A stretch of DNA of 64,000 nucleotides, taken from the NCBI RefSeq assembly GCF_004116725.1, contig NZ_PDKG01000001.1, positions 1 through 64,000 of the forward strand. The letters run 5' to 3'. The notes under the pieces are model-generated. The model had not been told where the DNA came from, searched no databases, and worked only from the letters and a program-made list of their open reading frames with translations. Positions 54,506 to 63,683 of the stretch are shown here, in pieces (positions within the stretch are counted from its first letter, which is position 1; each line of letters opens with the position of its first letter). The position numbers and the translations under genes were made by a program. This DNA is from Arcobacter sp. CECT 8986. Its GTDB lineage: Bacteria; Campylobacterota; Campylobacteria; Campylobacterales; Arcobacteraceae.

Positions 54506-55751
54506 TGATATTAAATTCTTCTTTTAAAGCATCACTTGGATCACTTATTTTATAAACATCATATCCCAACTCTTTAAATCTTTCAACTAATGGCGGGTGA
54601 GAATAGTAAAAGAATATATACAATGGGTGAGATAAAGGAAATGATTTATTTTCATTTGCTAATTTTAATAATGCATTTACTAAATCATTTTTTGATTGTA
54701 AATTTGAACCAAATTCATCTGCTGCATATTCATTGTGTCTTGAGATCAAAGAGATTAAAGGCATCAAGAAAAATGATAAAATAGGTGAAAATAGTAAAAA
54801 TACAGTAATAATTGCATATGGTTCATTTTTTATAGATAATCCCAAAAATAGTTCATCATCTAAATTACCAAAAATAGCAAAAAATACAAACATAACTACA
54901 CCCATTATTCCTATATTTTTTAAAATATCTCCATTTTTAAAGTGCCCTAATTCATGCCCTAATACAGCCAAAAGTTCATTATGAGTTAGTTTTTCTACTA
55001 AAGTATCAAATAAAACAACTCTTTTAGTACTTCCCAGTCCACCAAAATAAGCATTTAATCTATTATCTCTTTTACTTGCATCAACTGAAAATACTCCACT
55101 ACTTTTAAAGCCTACTTCATCAAGTAAACTCTCAATTTTAGACTCTAACTCTTTATCTTTTAGTGGCTCAAATTTATCAAACATTTTATCTCTAATAACA
55201 GGATAAATCATATTTATCAAAATAATCACAGCAAAAATAAAAGCAAATCCCCAAATCCACCATAATGGTAAATTCTCAATAATAAGTGAAATCCCAGCTA
55301 TTACTAAACTTCCAAATATTAAAAATAAAATCCCAGTTTTTACTGTATCTTTGATAAATAGTGCTGGTGTCATATTAGAAAAACCATACTTTTTATCAAG
55401 TTTAAAAGTAGTATAAAGGTCAAAAGGTAAAGATAGTACCCAATTTATTATGATAAATAAATCTACAAAAATAATAGCTTTTAGCCAACCTTGCTCTACA
55501 CTAATTAGTAAATCTAAATACTTTAATCCAAATCCAATCCATAAAATAAATAGTATAAAATCATAAAATGAAGAGAGTATTGATATTTTCTCTTTTTCTA
55601 TACTATAACTTCCTGCTTCTTCATACTTCATAGTATTTAATATAATTGCAGGCATACTCCTAGCTTTGCTTACAAAGCCAATTTGCATAAATGATGTATA
55701 TACATTAAGAAAAAAATATACACAATATGCAATAACAAATATCTCTAACAC
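54498..55751 (-). CDS. M48-family membrane metallopeptidase (Ste24-like)
   Basis: 417 residues, about six to seven membrane helices. The zinc motif HELGH is in AVLGHELGHFKNGD (about 263-276). The third ligand Glu lies in NEYAADEFG. The length and the N-terminal helices (CVYFFLNVYTSFMQIGFVSK) fit CAAX-type Ste24 proteases and not the shorter HtpX. It probably removes damaged membrane proteins. It is followed by rmuC, overlapping by 8 bases. Confidence 0.9.
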   Translation of the reverse strand: MLEIFVIAYCVYFFLNVYTSFMQIGFVSKARSMPAIILNTMKYEEAGSYSIEKEKISILSSFYDFILFILWIGFGLKYLDLLISVEQGWLKAIIFVDLFIIINWVLSLPFDLYTTFKLDKKYGFSNMTPALFIKDTVKTGILFLIFGSLVIAGISLIIENLPLWWIWGFAFIFAVIILINMIYPVIRDKMFDKFEPLKDKELESKIESLLDEVGFKSSGVFSVDASKRDNRLNAYFGGLGSTKRVVLFDTLVEKLTHNELLAVLGHELGHFKNGDILKNIGIMGVVMFVFFAIFGNLDDELFLGLSIKNEPYAIITVFLLFSPILSFFLMPLISLISRHNEYAADEFGSNLQSKNDLVNALLKLANENKSFPLSHPLYIFFYYSHPPLVERFKELGYDVYKISDPSDALKEEFNINE

Positions 55752-55824
55752 ATCTATCCTTTTTAATTATAAGCTTTTCGAATAATACTATCTTTGTACT
55801 TGTAAGTTAGTAAAGAAAAAATAT

Positions 55825-56307
55825 TTATTTATTTTCTAATAATAACTTCTTAAATACGTCGTTTAAATCTTTTACAATTTTCTTTTTGTCACTTATATAT
55901 AATATTTCATAATCTTTATTAAAAGATTTTTTCTTCCAATTTATACTTCCAAAAGCTACTGTTTCTTTATCAAATATTGCCATTTTTATATGTAATTTTT
56001 TGTTTGTTAATATTACTTTTATTCCACTATCTTTTAAATAGTTATATAAAGTATCTTTTTCTTCTGATACTTTCTTTTTATCCATTATTACAGTTACTTC
56101 TTTGCCCTCTTTTGCACTTTGTTTTAGTAACTTTGCAAGTTTTTTGTATGTGAAGTTATACATTGCAATATCAATACTCTTTTTTGAATTTGAAATAAGT
56201 TTTGAAATTGCATTTATACTATTATCTGAATCATTTGGTAAAAAGTATAAATCTTGTCTAGCAAATGCAAAATTTAATACAAATAATAAAATCAGTAAAA
56301 ATCTCAT
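55825..56307 (-). CDS. Secreted phospholipase D-like nuclease (Nuc family)
   Basis: 160 residues. A signal peptide (about 1-17, ending AFARQ) is followed by one phospholipase D domain. The HKD motif is LHIKMAIFDKETVAFGSINW with His and Lys at about 106-108; as in Nuc-type endonucleases only one copy is present, so a dimer would form the active site. SIDIAMYNFTYKKLAKLLKQ is the typical N-terminal part. It is a periplasmic or surface nuclease, perhaps for nucleic acid uptake or defence. It overlaps the YbgC gene by 4 bases. Confidence 0.88.
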   Translation of the reverse strand: MRFLLILLFVLNFAFARQDLYFLPNDSDNSINAISKLISNSKKSIDIAMYNFTYKKLAKLLKQSAKEGKEVTVIMDKKKVSEEKDTLYNYLKDSGIKVILTNKKLHIKMAIFDKETVAFGSINWKKKSFNKDYEILYISDKKKIVKDLNDVFKKLLLENK

Positions 56308-56669
56308 TGAAATACCTCAAATAACTCTTGTGGTATCTTTGCAGGTTTGAAATCTTTTAAATAAGCCAATTTAAAAGTTCCTGTAAATAAAACTTCATCA
56401 TCTCTTTTTACTTCTTGATACATAACCAAAGAAGCACTTTTTTTAGATACAAGTGTTGCAGTTACATCTAAAACATCTGCAAATTTTGCTGATTTAATAT
56501 ATTTTGCTTGCACCTCTTTTACCACAAAAAACTCTGTAAGACTTGTATGAGGAGAAAGCCCTTTATCAAAGAAAAGTTGAGAACGTGCTCTTTCACAAAA
56601 TTTTAAATAATTAGCATAATATACCACACCACCAACATCTGTATCTTCATAATAAACTCGTATTTTCAT
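56304..56669 (-). CDS. ybgC: YbgC-family acyl-CoA thioesterase
   Basis: 121 residues, a single hot-dog domain. The catalytic motif is YYEDTDVGGVVYYANYLKF with the key Asp and Tyr (about 5-23). The family hydrolyses short-chain acyl-CoA and in other bacteria is linked to the Tol-Pal system or phospholipid turnover. The start has an AAT-rich leader and GGG upstream. It is the first gene of a small unit with the nuclease. Substrate not determined. Confidence 0.9.
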   Translation of the reverse strand: MKIRVYYEDTDVGGVVYYANYLKFCERARSQLFFDKGLSPHTSLTEFFVVKEVQAKYIKSAKFADVLDVTATLVSKKSASLVMYQEVKRDDEVLFTGTFKLAYLKDFKPAKIPQELFEVFQ

Positions 56670-56808
56670 AAAATAATCCCTATTTATAACTCTTTTGACA
56701 TATTTTACAGTTACTATTTTAAAGGTGCGGTTAATGTCATTAATTGATTTTTCTTATTTTTACCACAAAGATTCACTTTTTTACCTTTATATAGTTTTTT
56801 TTTAACAC

Positions 56809-56814
56809 TATAAT
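56809..56814 (+). promoter_or_regulatory. -10 promoter element for the MFS gene
   Basis: TATAAT at 56809-56814 within ACACTATAATACAA, 36 bases before the start codon at 56850, preceded by a T-run at about 56795-56803. This is a consensus -10 box; a clear -35 is not seen, as is usual in Campylobacterota. Confidence 0.6.
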
Positions 56815-56849
56815 ACAAATTTATTTACCATACTAAACTAAGGATGTAT

Positions 56850-57986
56850 ATGAATACCACACCTTTATCCAAATTAGGTTCATTATCAATTTTATTTATT
56901 GCAAGTTTAACTATTATGGTTGGGACGGTTGTCGCTCCTGGTCTTATGAGTATTTCAAAGAACTTAGGTGTTCCAAACTATGCAACATGGCTTATGACTA
57001 TTCCATCGTTGGGTGTTGTAATTATAAGTTTTTTTTCATCTCGTTTTATTGAAAAATTTGGTTATTACAAAGCAATGATTGTTGGACTTATATTTTATGG
57101 TTTTTTTGGTGTTATTGGTATGTTTTTACATGGATTTTTGTTGGTATTTCTTGATAGATTTTTACTTGGTGCGATGACAGGTATAATCTTAGTTTCAGTA
57201 AATGGATTGATATCTGAGTTTTTTCAAGGCAAACAAAGATTAAAAATGATTGCTTTACAAGCAATAGCTATTGAACTTGGTGGAGTTCTAATTTTAGGAA
57301 CAAGTGGTGTTTTATCTACAATACATTGGAACTATCCATTTTTGATATATCTTTTTGCATGGATATTTTTAGTTTTTCTTTTATTATTTATTCCAAATCC
57401 TAATAAAAAAGCTTCAAATAAAGAAAATGAAGAGGAATTTACAAATATAAAAAGCTCAATAAAAGAAGTACTTTTATATGTTGTATCATCAATGTTTCTA
57501 TTTTTTATAGGAATAATAGTTCTTCCAACATATTTACCATTTTATGATATGGCTGAAGATGAGATTGGATATTTACTTGCATTTATCTCTTTTATAGCAA
57601 TTATCGCTGCAGGAACTATTCCTAAACTCACTTCTAAATTAAAAGAGAGAAATGTTCTAATTATTGCTTTTTCTTTTTATATGATTTCTCATTTTATATT
57701 CTTTTCAACATCTAACACAATATTTTTTATAATTGCAGGAGTTTTTCATGGTAGTGCATTTGGTTTAACTATTCCACTATTAAACCATATGACAATAGAG
57801 AGAAGTAGTTCAAAAAAACTAAGTAAGAACCTTGCATTATATACAATGATGGTGTTTTTGGGACAATTTCTATCATCTTTTATGGAGTTTATTCCCGTAT
57901 CAAGAGCTTATATATTTTTAATAACCTCTATTTTTGCATTAGTTATAGTTATTTATTCTATTATTAGATTAAAAAAATTTAGCTAA
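56850..57986 (+). CDS. MFS transporter
   Basis: 378 residues from the ATG at 56850 (AAGG six bases upstream); another ATG at 56844 touches that site and is less likely. Twelve membrane helices are predicted. The first half has TIMVGTVVAPGLMSISKNLG and FLDRFLLGAMTGIILVSVNG. It matches drug-resistance type major facilitators. Substrate unknown. The next gene, an AraC-family regulator, starts 8 bases after the stop, so the regulator probably controls this exporter. Confidence 0.88.
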   Translation: MNTTPLSKLGSLSILFIASLTIMVGTVVAPGLMSISKNLGVPNYATWLMTIPSLGVVIISFFSSRFIEKFGYYKAMIVGLIFYGFFGVIGMFLHGFLLVFLDRFLLGAMTGIILVSVNGLISEFFQGKQRLKMIALQAIAIELGGVLILGTSGVLSTIHWNYPFLIYLFAWIFLVFLLLFIPNPNKKASNKENEEEFTNIKSSIKEVLLYVVSSMFLFFIGIIVLPTYLPFYDMAEDEIGYLLAFISFIAIIAAGTIPKLTSKLKERNVLIIAFSFYMISHFIFFSTSNTIFFIIAGVFHGSAFGLTIPLLNHMTIERSSSKKLSKNLALYTMMVFLGQFLSSFMEFIPVSRAYIFLITSIFALVIVIYSIIRLKKFS

Positions 57987-57994
57987 AATAAGAT

Positions 57995-58852
57995 ATGAAA
58001 AATATAATAAATATTCCTTTTCCTAAGATTGATAATCAAACAGTAGAGTTTCAAATATTAGATTTAAAAACTCTATTCAAAATTAAAATACCCCATAATA
58101 TCGAATATTATCATAGGTTACAATTTAATTTTATTATGATAGTTCTTGAAGGAGAAGGAATACATCGTATAGACTTCAAAGAGTATACTTATAAAAAAGG
58201 TACAGTATTTTTTATAAAAAAGAATCAAGTTCATGCATTTAAATTAAATCCAAAACTACAATGTTACATACTACAATTTACAGATTATTTTTTAAATAGT
58301 CTAATAAAAGATTGCGTAGATAATATTTTTGATTATATGAAATATGAACCAACTATGCAATTAAGTGAAAGTTTATTTGAAGATATAAATCTAAATATTC
58401 AACTTTTAAATAATCAACTAAAAAAGAGTACTGATAAATATAAAGAATCAATACTACAATCTCTTTTTCAATCATTGCTATTTCAATTAAAAAGGCAAAG
58501 AGAAAAAGCAAATACAAAAATAAAAGAGCAAAATATATATTTAAAATTTGTGCAAGAAGTTCAATCTTCTCATAATTATTCAAAAAAAGTAAGTGACTAT
58601 GCAAAAAATTTTAATATATCAACAAAAACACTATCTAAAAAAATAAAAAATCATACTGGTGAATATACAAAAGATTATTTAAATAAATATCTAATAATTC
58701 AAATAAAAAGATACCTTTTAGATGAAAATTTGACAATCCAAGAGATTGCTAATAAACTTGAATTTGATGAGACAACTAATTTGATAAAATTTTTTAAAAA
58801 GTATGAAAACAAAAGTCCCACAGAGTTTAAAAAAACTCATGGGATAAGATAG
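57995..58852 (+). CDS. AraC-family transcriptional regulator
   Basis: 285 residues. The N-terminal cupin-like ligand domain (about 30-105) has IVLEGEGIHRIDFKEYTYKK and FFIKKNQVHAFKL. The C-terminal region (about 180-282) has two helix-turn-helix motifs: VSDYAKNFNISTKTLSKKIK and LTIQEIANKLEFDETTNLIK, with KSPTEFKKTHG as the usual ending. The effector is unknown. It lies 8 bases after the MFS gene in the same direction and converges with the EthD gene, only 3 bases apart. Confidence 0.9.
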   Translation: MKNIINIPFPKIDNQTVEFQILDLKTLFKIKIPHNIEYYHRLQFNFIMIVLEGEGIHRIDFKEYTYKKGTVFFIKKNQVHAFKLNPKLQCYILQFTDYFLNSLIKDCVDNIFDYMKYEPTMQLSESLFEDINLNIQLLNNQLKKSTDKYKESILQSLFQSLLFQLKRQREKANTKIKEQNIYLKFVQEVQSSHNYSKKVSDYAKNFNISTKTLSKKIKNHTGEYTKDYLNKYLIIQIKRYLLDENLTIQEIANKLEFDETTNLIKFFKKYENKSPTEFKKTHGIR

Positions 58853-58855
58853 AAG

Positions 58856-59181
58856 TTAAACTTTTTGAATTTCAGTGATATATGTTACTGCAACATTTTG
58901 TGCAAAATTTGGAACATCATCAAAAGCTTCTTGACCAGCAGGTGAAGCAAATGCAGCTTCAGCATCTTCAATAGAATCAAACCATAATTCTGAAAATCCA
59001 TCAATTGGAGAATCAGGATATTTTTCTCTATCTATTGGATTTATTACATATTTTCTAAGCCCTGGAACTTTTACTGCAATTTCTGAATGCACTTTTGTCC
59101 AATGCTCAACAAACTCTTCAAAACTTTGTTCTGTTTTTTTTGTTATTAAACCAACGTGTTTAAATGCTTTTTTTCTGTCAT
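58856..59181 (-). CDS. EthD-domain protein, apparent frameshift in a 5' A7 tract
   Basis: The intact frame from the GTG at 59092 gives 78 residues, beginning inside the EthD domain (HSEIAVKVPGLRKYVINPID). The missing start is read upstream: the ATG at 59181, with AGGA close before it, begins MTEKK, but that frame ends in a stop 11 codons later. An A7 tract at 59168-59174 makes the difference. One more A would join ATG to TEKKAFKHVGLITKKTEQSF and the rest, giving about 108 residues. So this is a sequencing error, a recent pseudogene, or a slippage-controlled gene. It follows the LLM gene by 14 bases. EthD proteins are small dimeric alpha-beta proteins tied to monooxygenase pathways. Confidence 0.7.
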
Positions 59182-59195
59182 ATTATTCCTTTTAT

Positions 59196-60188
59196 TTATT
59201 TTAACCACATATTTGCGATAAGTTCATAAGATTTTATTCTTTTTTCTGGGTCATATATCCAAGAATTTATCATAATCTCATTTGCACCTGTTCTTTGAGC
59301 TAAATTATTAAGTCTTTCTTTTACAAACTCTGGTGTACCCCAAATTGATTCTCTTAGTTTATTTAAGATTCCATTCTTTTCCCAATCTTCCCATAGACTA
59401 TCCATTTCATTTGTTGGTTTAGATAATAACTTATCTGTACCTCTATTTAAATATAAAAATTTTTGTTGTTCTGTTGTTGCCAAATATTGCGCTTCTTCTT
59501 GTGTTTGGGCACATACAGCATTTATACAAATAATTATATAAGGCTCACTTAAATGCTTTGATGGTTTAAAGTTTGTTTTATACTCTCTTATTGCAGCTTC
59601 CATAGCATCTGGTGCAAAGTGCGAAGCAAAAGCAAAAGGTAAACCTTTTTGTGCCGCTAAACTTGCACTAAAAGTACTTGAACCTAATAACCAAATTGGT
59701 ATATCAAGCCCATAACCAGGAATGGCTTTTATTGCATTTGGTCCACCCTCTTTTGATAAATAGTATTGTAAGTGATTTAACATAAGAGGAAAATCTGAAC
59801 CATCGTTTTTATCTCTTCTTAGAGCCATTGCAGTTCTATGGTCAGAGCCAGGAGCTCTTCCTAAACCTAAATCTATTCTATTTGGATATAAAGATTCTAA
59901 TGTTCCAAATTGCTCAGCTATAACTAATGGTGGATGATTTGGAAGCATTATACCTCCAGAACCTATTCTTATTTTTTCTGTATTTGCACCAATATGACTT
60001 AAAACTACTGAAGTCGCAGCACTTGCAATACCTTTAATATTATGATGTTCAGCAATCCAATATCTTTTATAGCCAAATTTCTCTACGGATTTTGCAAGTT
60101 TTGTACTATTTTTTAGTGCACTACTTATTGTAAAATTTTCACCAACAGGAACTAAGTCCAATACAGATAGTGGTATGTTTTTTGCCAT
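59196..60188 (-). CDS. LLM-class flavin-dependent oxidoreductase (MsnO8-like)
   Basis: 330 residues. A luciferase-like TIM barrel: LSVLDLVPVGENFTISSALK at the start, RYWIAEHHNIKGIASAATSV (about 42-61), and IRIGSGGIMLPNHPPLVIAE. DLGLGRAPGSDHRTAMALRR is the flavin region of the MsnO8 group. It probably uses reduced flavin to oxidise an unknown compound. The start has AAGGAGATAGTA. The EthD gene follows in the same unit. A palindrome lies in its upstream region. Confidence 0.9.
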   Translation of the reverse strand: MAKNIPLSVLDLVPVGENFTISSALKNSTKLAKSVEKFGYKRYWIAEHHNIKGIASAATSVVLSHIGANTEKIRIGSGGIMLPNHPPLVIAEQFGTLESLYPNRIDLGLGRAPGSDHRTAMALRRDKNDGSDFPLMLNHLQYYLSKEGGPNAIKAIPGYGLDIPIWLLGSSTFSASLAAQKGLPFAFASHFAPDAMEAAIREYKTNFKPSKHLSEPYIIICINAVCAQTQEEAQYLATTEQQKFLYLNRGTDKLLSKPTNEMDSLWEDWEKNGILNKLRESIWGTPEFVKERLNNLAQRTGANEIMINSWIYDPEKRIKSYELIANMWLK

Positions 60189-60245
60189 TACTATCTCCTT
60201 ATTTACTAATATATAATCGAAGTTTAACTATATATTTCTTAATTT

Positions 60246-60275
60246 ACACTTACTTTACTTTAGGTAAGTAAGTGT
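60246..60275. promoter_or_regulatory. Palindrome upstream of the LLM oxidoreductase gene
   Basis: ACACTTACTT (60246-60255) and AAGTAAGTGT (60266-60275) are perfect 10-base arms around a 10-base centre. It lies 58 bases upstream of the LLM start and 95 bases upstream of the divergent gene at 60371. The length and spacing fit a dimeric repressor operator. The rest of the 182-base gap is AT-rich with no gene. Confidence 0.5.
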
Positions 60276-60370
60276 ATTATATTTCTAGAAGTTTTTATAT
60301 ATTACTAAATCTATAAAAAAACCAAAATATGTTAAAATCCATTTTAAACTAATATTATTTAAGGAATTTT

Positions 60371-60760
60371 GTGTCTATTTTTGCATTACAATCTTTAGCT
60401 GGTGGCTTTCTAGATGAAGATTTACAACATTTTAATAAAAACTTTGATGATTGGTGTATTCAATTTGATAGTTATGAAGATGCTATGGATATAGCTCAAA
60501 CTTTAGAAAATCAAGAATCTATTGATATAGTTGAAATAACACCATTAAGTTATCCGAAATATTTTTTTAATTCATTACAAGGAACTATTTACGCTACAAG
60601 ACAAATAGAAGATGAGATTATTTGCGTTGTAGAACCAACAATCGGTGCTAGTTTTAGAATTGCAATTTGTAATTTAAAAACAAGAAATGTAAGATTAACA
60701 AAAACTCGATATAAAAATATTCCTAGTATTGAAGGTGCTTTTAGTAATTTTGGAGAGTAA
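60371..60760 (+). CDS. Hypothetical protein, 129 residues
   Basis: Starts with GTG, with AAGGAATTTT upstream. No signal peptide or membrane helix. The sequence contains FDDWCIQFDSYEDAMDIAQT, PLSYPKYFFNSLQGTIYATR and VEPTIGASFRIAICNLKTRN. It looks like a small alpha/beta protein; no family is recognised. It stands alone, divergent from the LLM gene and convergent with the cupin gene. The base composition is like its neighbours, so it is a resident gene. Confidence 0.65.
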   Translation: MSIFALQSLAGGFLDEDLQHFNKNFDDWCIQFDSYEDAMDIAQTLENQESIDIVEITPLSYPKYFFNSLQGTIYATRQIEDEIICVVEPTIGASFRIAICNLKTRNVRLTKTRYKNIPSIEGAFSNFGE

Positions 60761-60800
60761 AAAATATAGCATATAGTAGAAAATTCTACTATATACTAAA

Positions 60801-61241
60801 TTAGTCTTTTAAACTATTAAAATACTCATCATCAACAGGTTCAAGCCATTCATTGCTTGTCTCTTCACCTGGAACTTCTACTGAAATATGACTAAACCAA
60901 CTATCAGCTTTAGCACCATGCCAGTGTTTTGTATTTGAAGGAATAATTACAATACTTCCCTCTTTTAAACTTACAGGCTCTTGACCTTCTTGTTGATACC
61001 AACCTTCACCTGCTGTACAGATTAAGATTTGTCCTCCACCACTTTTAGCATTATGAATATGCCAGTTATTTCTACATGCTGGTTCAAATGTAACATTAGC
61101 TAAGAAAATTGGAGATTCTTTTGGGTTAACTAAAAAATTTAAAAATGAGTCACCGATAAAATATTTTGCATATGCATCATTTGGTTGACCATTTCCGAAC
61201 ATATTCGCTTTTTCAAATTCTTCTTTATTCATATATTTCAT
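60801..61241 (-). CDS. Cupin-domain protein
   Basis: 146 residues from the ATG at 61241, with AGGGAAATT just upstream; an earlier start at 61298 would add 19 residues with no binding site. A single cupin barrel: NNWHIHNAKSGGGQILICTA with metal-binding histidines (about 62-66), a Gln/Glu-rich segment, and SNTKHWHGAKADSWFSHISV with further histidines. The arrangement is that of manganese or iron cupins, such as those acting on hydroxynitriles or quinone-type compounds. No substrate can be named. It is a single-gene unit. Confidence 0.82.
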   Translation of the reverse strand: MKYMNKEEFEKANMFGNGQPNDAYAKYFIGDSFLNFLVNPKESPIFLANVTFEPACRNNWHIHNAKSGGGQILICTAGEGWYQQEGQEPVSLKEGSIVIIPSNTKHWHGAKADSWFSHISVEVPGEETSNEWLEPVDDEYFNSLKD

Positions 61242-61419
61242 TTTAATTTCCCTATTTTGTTTGAGAACTTGTAACAAATTAATTAAGGGAACACACATTA
61301 AAAATATAATATTAATAGTTACAAATTACTCCATTGTCATTATAAAATAAATATTAAAAAATCAATATAACTATTCTTTAAAAAAATTGCCTAATTCTTC
61401 AAATAAAAAAATTTCTAAT

Positions 61420-61620
61420 TTATTGTGATATTTTATACTCTTCAATTAGTTTAGGCATCATCTGCCCTATTTGTTTATAATCATATTTAAAACTATGTTT
61501 TACAGTCTCATATAGTTTGTGATTTTTATATTTTTCATGCCATCTATTCTGTTTAGTTTCATATAAATTAAAATACTCAAATCTTAATTTATATGCTTCT
61601 TTTAGTAGTGTATCTTTCAT
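61420..61620 (-). CDS. Small hypothetical protein
   Basis: 66 residues, charged and helical: MKDTLLKEAYKLRFEYFNLY, RWHEKYKNHKLYETVKHSFK and QIGQMMPKLIEEYKISQ. No family recognised and no membrane part. It lies 31 bases downstream of the sensor kinase stop side, in the same direction as the kinase, so it could be its last cotranscribed gene. Support is the intact frame and sequence complexity only. Confidence 0.5.
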   Translation of the reverse strand: MKDTLLKEAYKLRFEYFNLYETKQNRWHEKYKNHKLYETVKHSFKYDYKQIGQMMPKLIEEYKISQ

Positions 61621-61651
61621 ATGGTATTATATAAAAGAGTTCTTTAGATAA

Positions 61652-63559
61652 TTATTTGAAAGGTATTTTTATAGTAAATCTTACACCTACTCTTTTTGTA
61701 TTTCTTATAATGTTTTTTGCTTCAATATCTGCATTAAAGTGTTTTGTTATTATTTGTTGAGACATATAAAGTCCAATACCAGTTCCGTTGTATTGATGTT
61801 TTGTAGTAAAATATGGCTCAAATATTTTATTTAAGTATTCTTGCTTTATTCCACCTGCATTATCCATATAATCAAAATATGCAAAATTTGTACTTTTATA
61901 TATCTTAAGATTTATTTGTCTATTTTCAATATTATTTATCTTAAATGCATCCAAACTATTATTGAAAAGATTCATTAAAACTTGAATCAATTCATTTTCA
62001 TATCCACTTATAATAACTTCTTCTATGTGTGTTGATAGTTTTACATTATTTGATTCAAGTTTAGAACTTATAATCTTTAGAGTCTTTTTATATACATTTT
62101 GTAAATGAAACTCTTTTTTATCTTTTTTACTATTTAAAAAGTCTCTAAAATCATCTATTGTTTGAGATAAATGATTTGCATTTGATAAAATAATCTCAAT
62201 TGATTTATCTTGAGATTCATCAGTTAAAAGACCTAATTGTTTATTTAACTGCATTCCACTTGCACAAGTAGTTATGATAGATAAAGGTTGTCTCCATTGG
62301 TGAGCTATATTTTCCATCATTTCACCCATTGCAACCATTTTTGATTGGTATGCTAGTAAAATATCTTTTTTCTTATTTTTTTCTACTTCTTTATATATTT
62401 TTCTTCTATATTTTAAAAAGTACTTCTCTAAATATGTAGAAACATACAATGAAATAGCAAATAAAATAAAAGCAATCAACAAAGAAAAACTCAGCATCTT
62501 ATAGATATATTTTCTATTTTTTTCATCTAATTCTTGCTTCTTTTCTTCAATCATATAATCAATTTTTTGATTATAAAAACCAGAAGCAATTGCTATATTC
62601 CATTTATCAAAACCTTTTACAAAAGAGGTTTTACTTGCAGGAAGGTTAGTTTCTGGCATAACAGTAGATACATAACTTACAAAACCTTCACCTTTTTTTG
62701 CAGTATTAATTATCTCTTTTGTAATATAAAAGCCATTTTCATCTTTTAAAGTTATTCTATTTTTACCTACATATTCATTTTTAAGATGAGATAGATAATT
62801 TCCATCATAATCTATCATAAAAACAAATTTATTTACTCCATATCTTAAATTTTGAAGTCTTGATATAAGCTTTTTCTTCACACTTTTTTCATATTCAGAG
62901 ATATATTCACCAGTTGCTATATAAATACCTAAAGGCTTTACTTCTTTAAAATATACAGTTTTTTTATAAAATTTATCATCATGTCTAAAAGGTATTTTCC
63001 AATTAAATTCAATATAACCTTCACTTTTTTCTTTTACTTCTCTAATAATTTCTCTTATAAAATAAAAACCTTTATTATCTTTTGCATTAATAAAGTTTTT
63101 ACCTTCAACACCTCTTTTAGGAGGATATAAAATAGCATTACCATCTAAATCATTTATAATAAAGTATCCTCTATTATTATTGAATTTTATTGTTCGTAAA
63201 GAGTCTTTTATAAGTTTTATTATCTCTTTTTTTGATTCACGCTTATAGTGTTCTTTATATATATTCATTGATATTCTATAAGCTTCATTTACTCTATCTT
63301 TAATATCTTTTTTAATAAATTCTTTTACTTTTTTATGTTCTTGGTCTAATTCATTATAAACTTTTAATACTTCACTTTTTACAAGTTGTTTTTGATTTAT
63401 GATATAGTTTTTCTTTAAGTTTTTACTCTCTTTTTTAAATTCATCAATATTTGAAAAAACTATAAAAGTAGTAAAAATAAGAGATATTATTATTGTAGCG
63501 ATGGGCATTACATATTTAATAATTTTTATTAACTTATTTTCTGTTGCTATTCTAGACAT
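61652..63559 (-). CDS. Cache-domain sensor histidine kinase
   Basis: 635 residues from the ATG at 63559, with AGGA five bases upstream; a TTG at 63577 overlaps that site and is less likely. One membrane helix near the N-terminus and another at about 356-375 enclose a large periplasmic region with double Cache repeats: NRGYFIINDLDGNAILYPPK and KFVFMIDYDGNYLSHLKNEY. The kinase core has the phosphorylated His in NIAHQWRQPLSIITTCASGM, the N box LMNLFNNSLDAFK, and GTGIGLYMSQQ. HQWRQPL is the usual H-box of this phylum. The ligand is unknown; related Cache kinases sense amino or organic acids. No response regulator gene is next to it. Confidence 0.92.
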   Translation of the reverse strand: MSRIATENKLIKIIKYVMPIATIIISLIFTTFIVFSNIDEFKKESKNLKKNYIINQKQLVKSEVLKVYNELDQEHKKVKEFIKKDIKDRVNEAYRISMNIYKEHYKRESKKEIIKLIKDSLRTIKFNNNRGYFIINDLDGNAILYPPKRGVEGKNFINAKDNKGFYFIREIIREVKEKSEGYIEFNWKIPFRHDDKFYKKTVYFKEVKPLGIYIATGEYISEYEKSVKKKLISRLQNLRYGVNKFVFMIDYDGNYLSHLKNEYVGKNRITLKDENGFYITKEIINTAKKGEGFVSYVSTVMPETNLPASKTSFVKGFDKWNIAIASGFYNQKIDYMIEEKKQELDEKNRKYIYKMLSFSLLIAFILFAISLYVSTYLEKYFLKYRRKIYKEVEKNKKKDILLAYQSKMVAMGEMMENIAHQWRQPLSIITTCASGMQLNKQLGLLTDESQDKSIEIILSNANHLSQTIDDFRDFLNSKKDKKEFHLQNVYKKTLKIISSKLESNNVKLSTHIEEVIISGYENELIQVLMNLFNNSLDAFKINNIENRQINLKIYKSTNFAYFDYMDNAGGIKQEYLNKIFEPYFTTKHQYNGTGIGLYMSQQIITKHFNADIEAKNIIRNTKRVGVRFTIKIPFK

Positions 63560-63683
63560 CAAAATCCTAATATACAAAATTGTGGATAATTATATTTTTA
63601 ATTTTTTAATATAAGATTAAAAATGACAGAAAAAAATAAGTTAGTTTATTTATTTTAGTTATTTTAAAATATTAAGTCAAACA

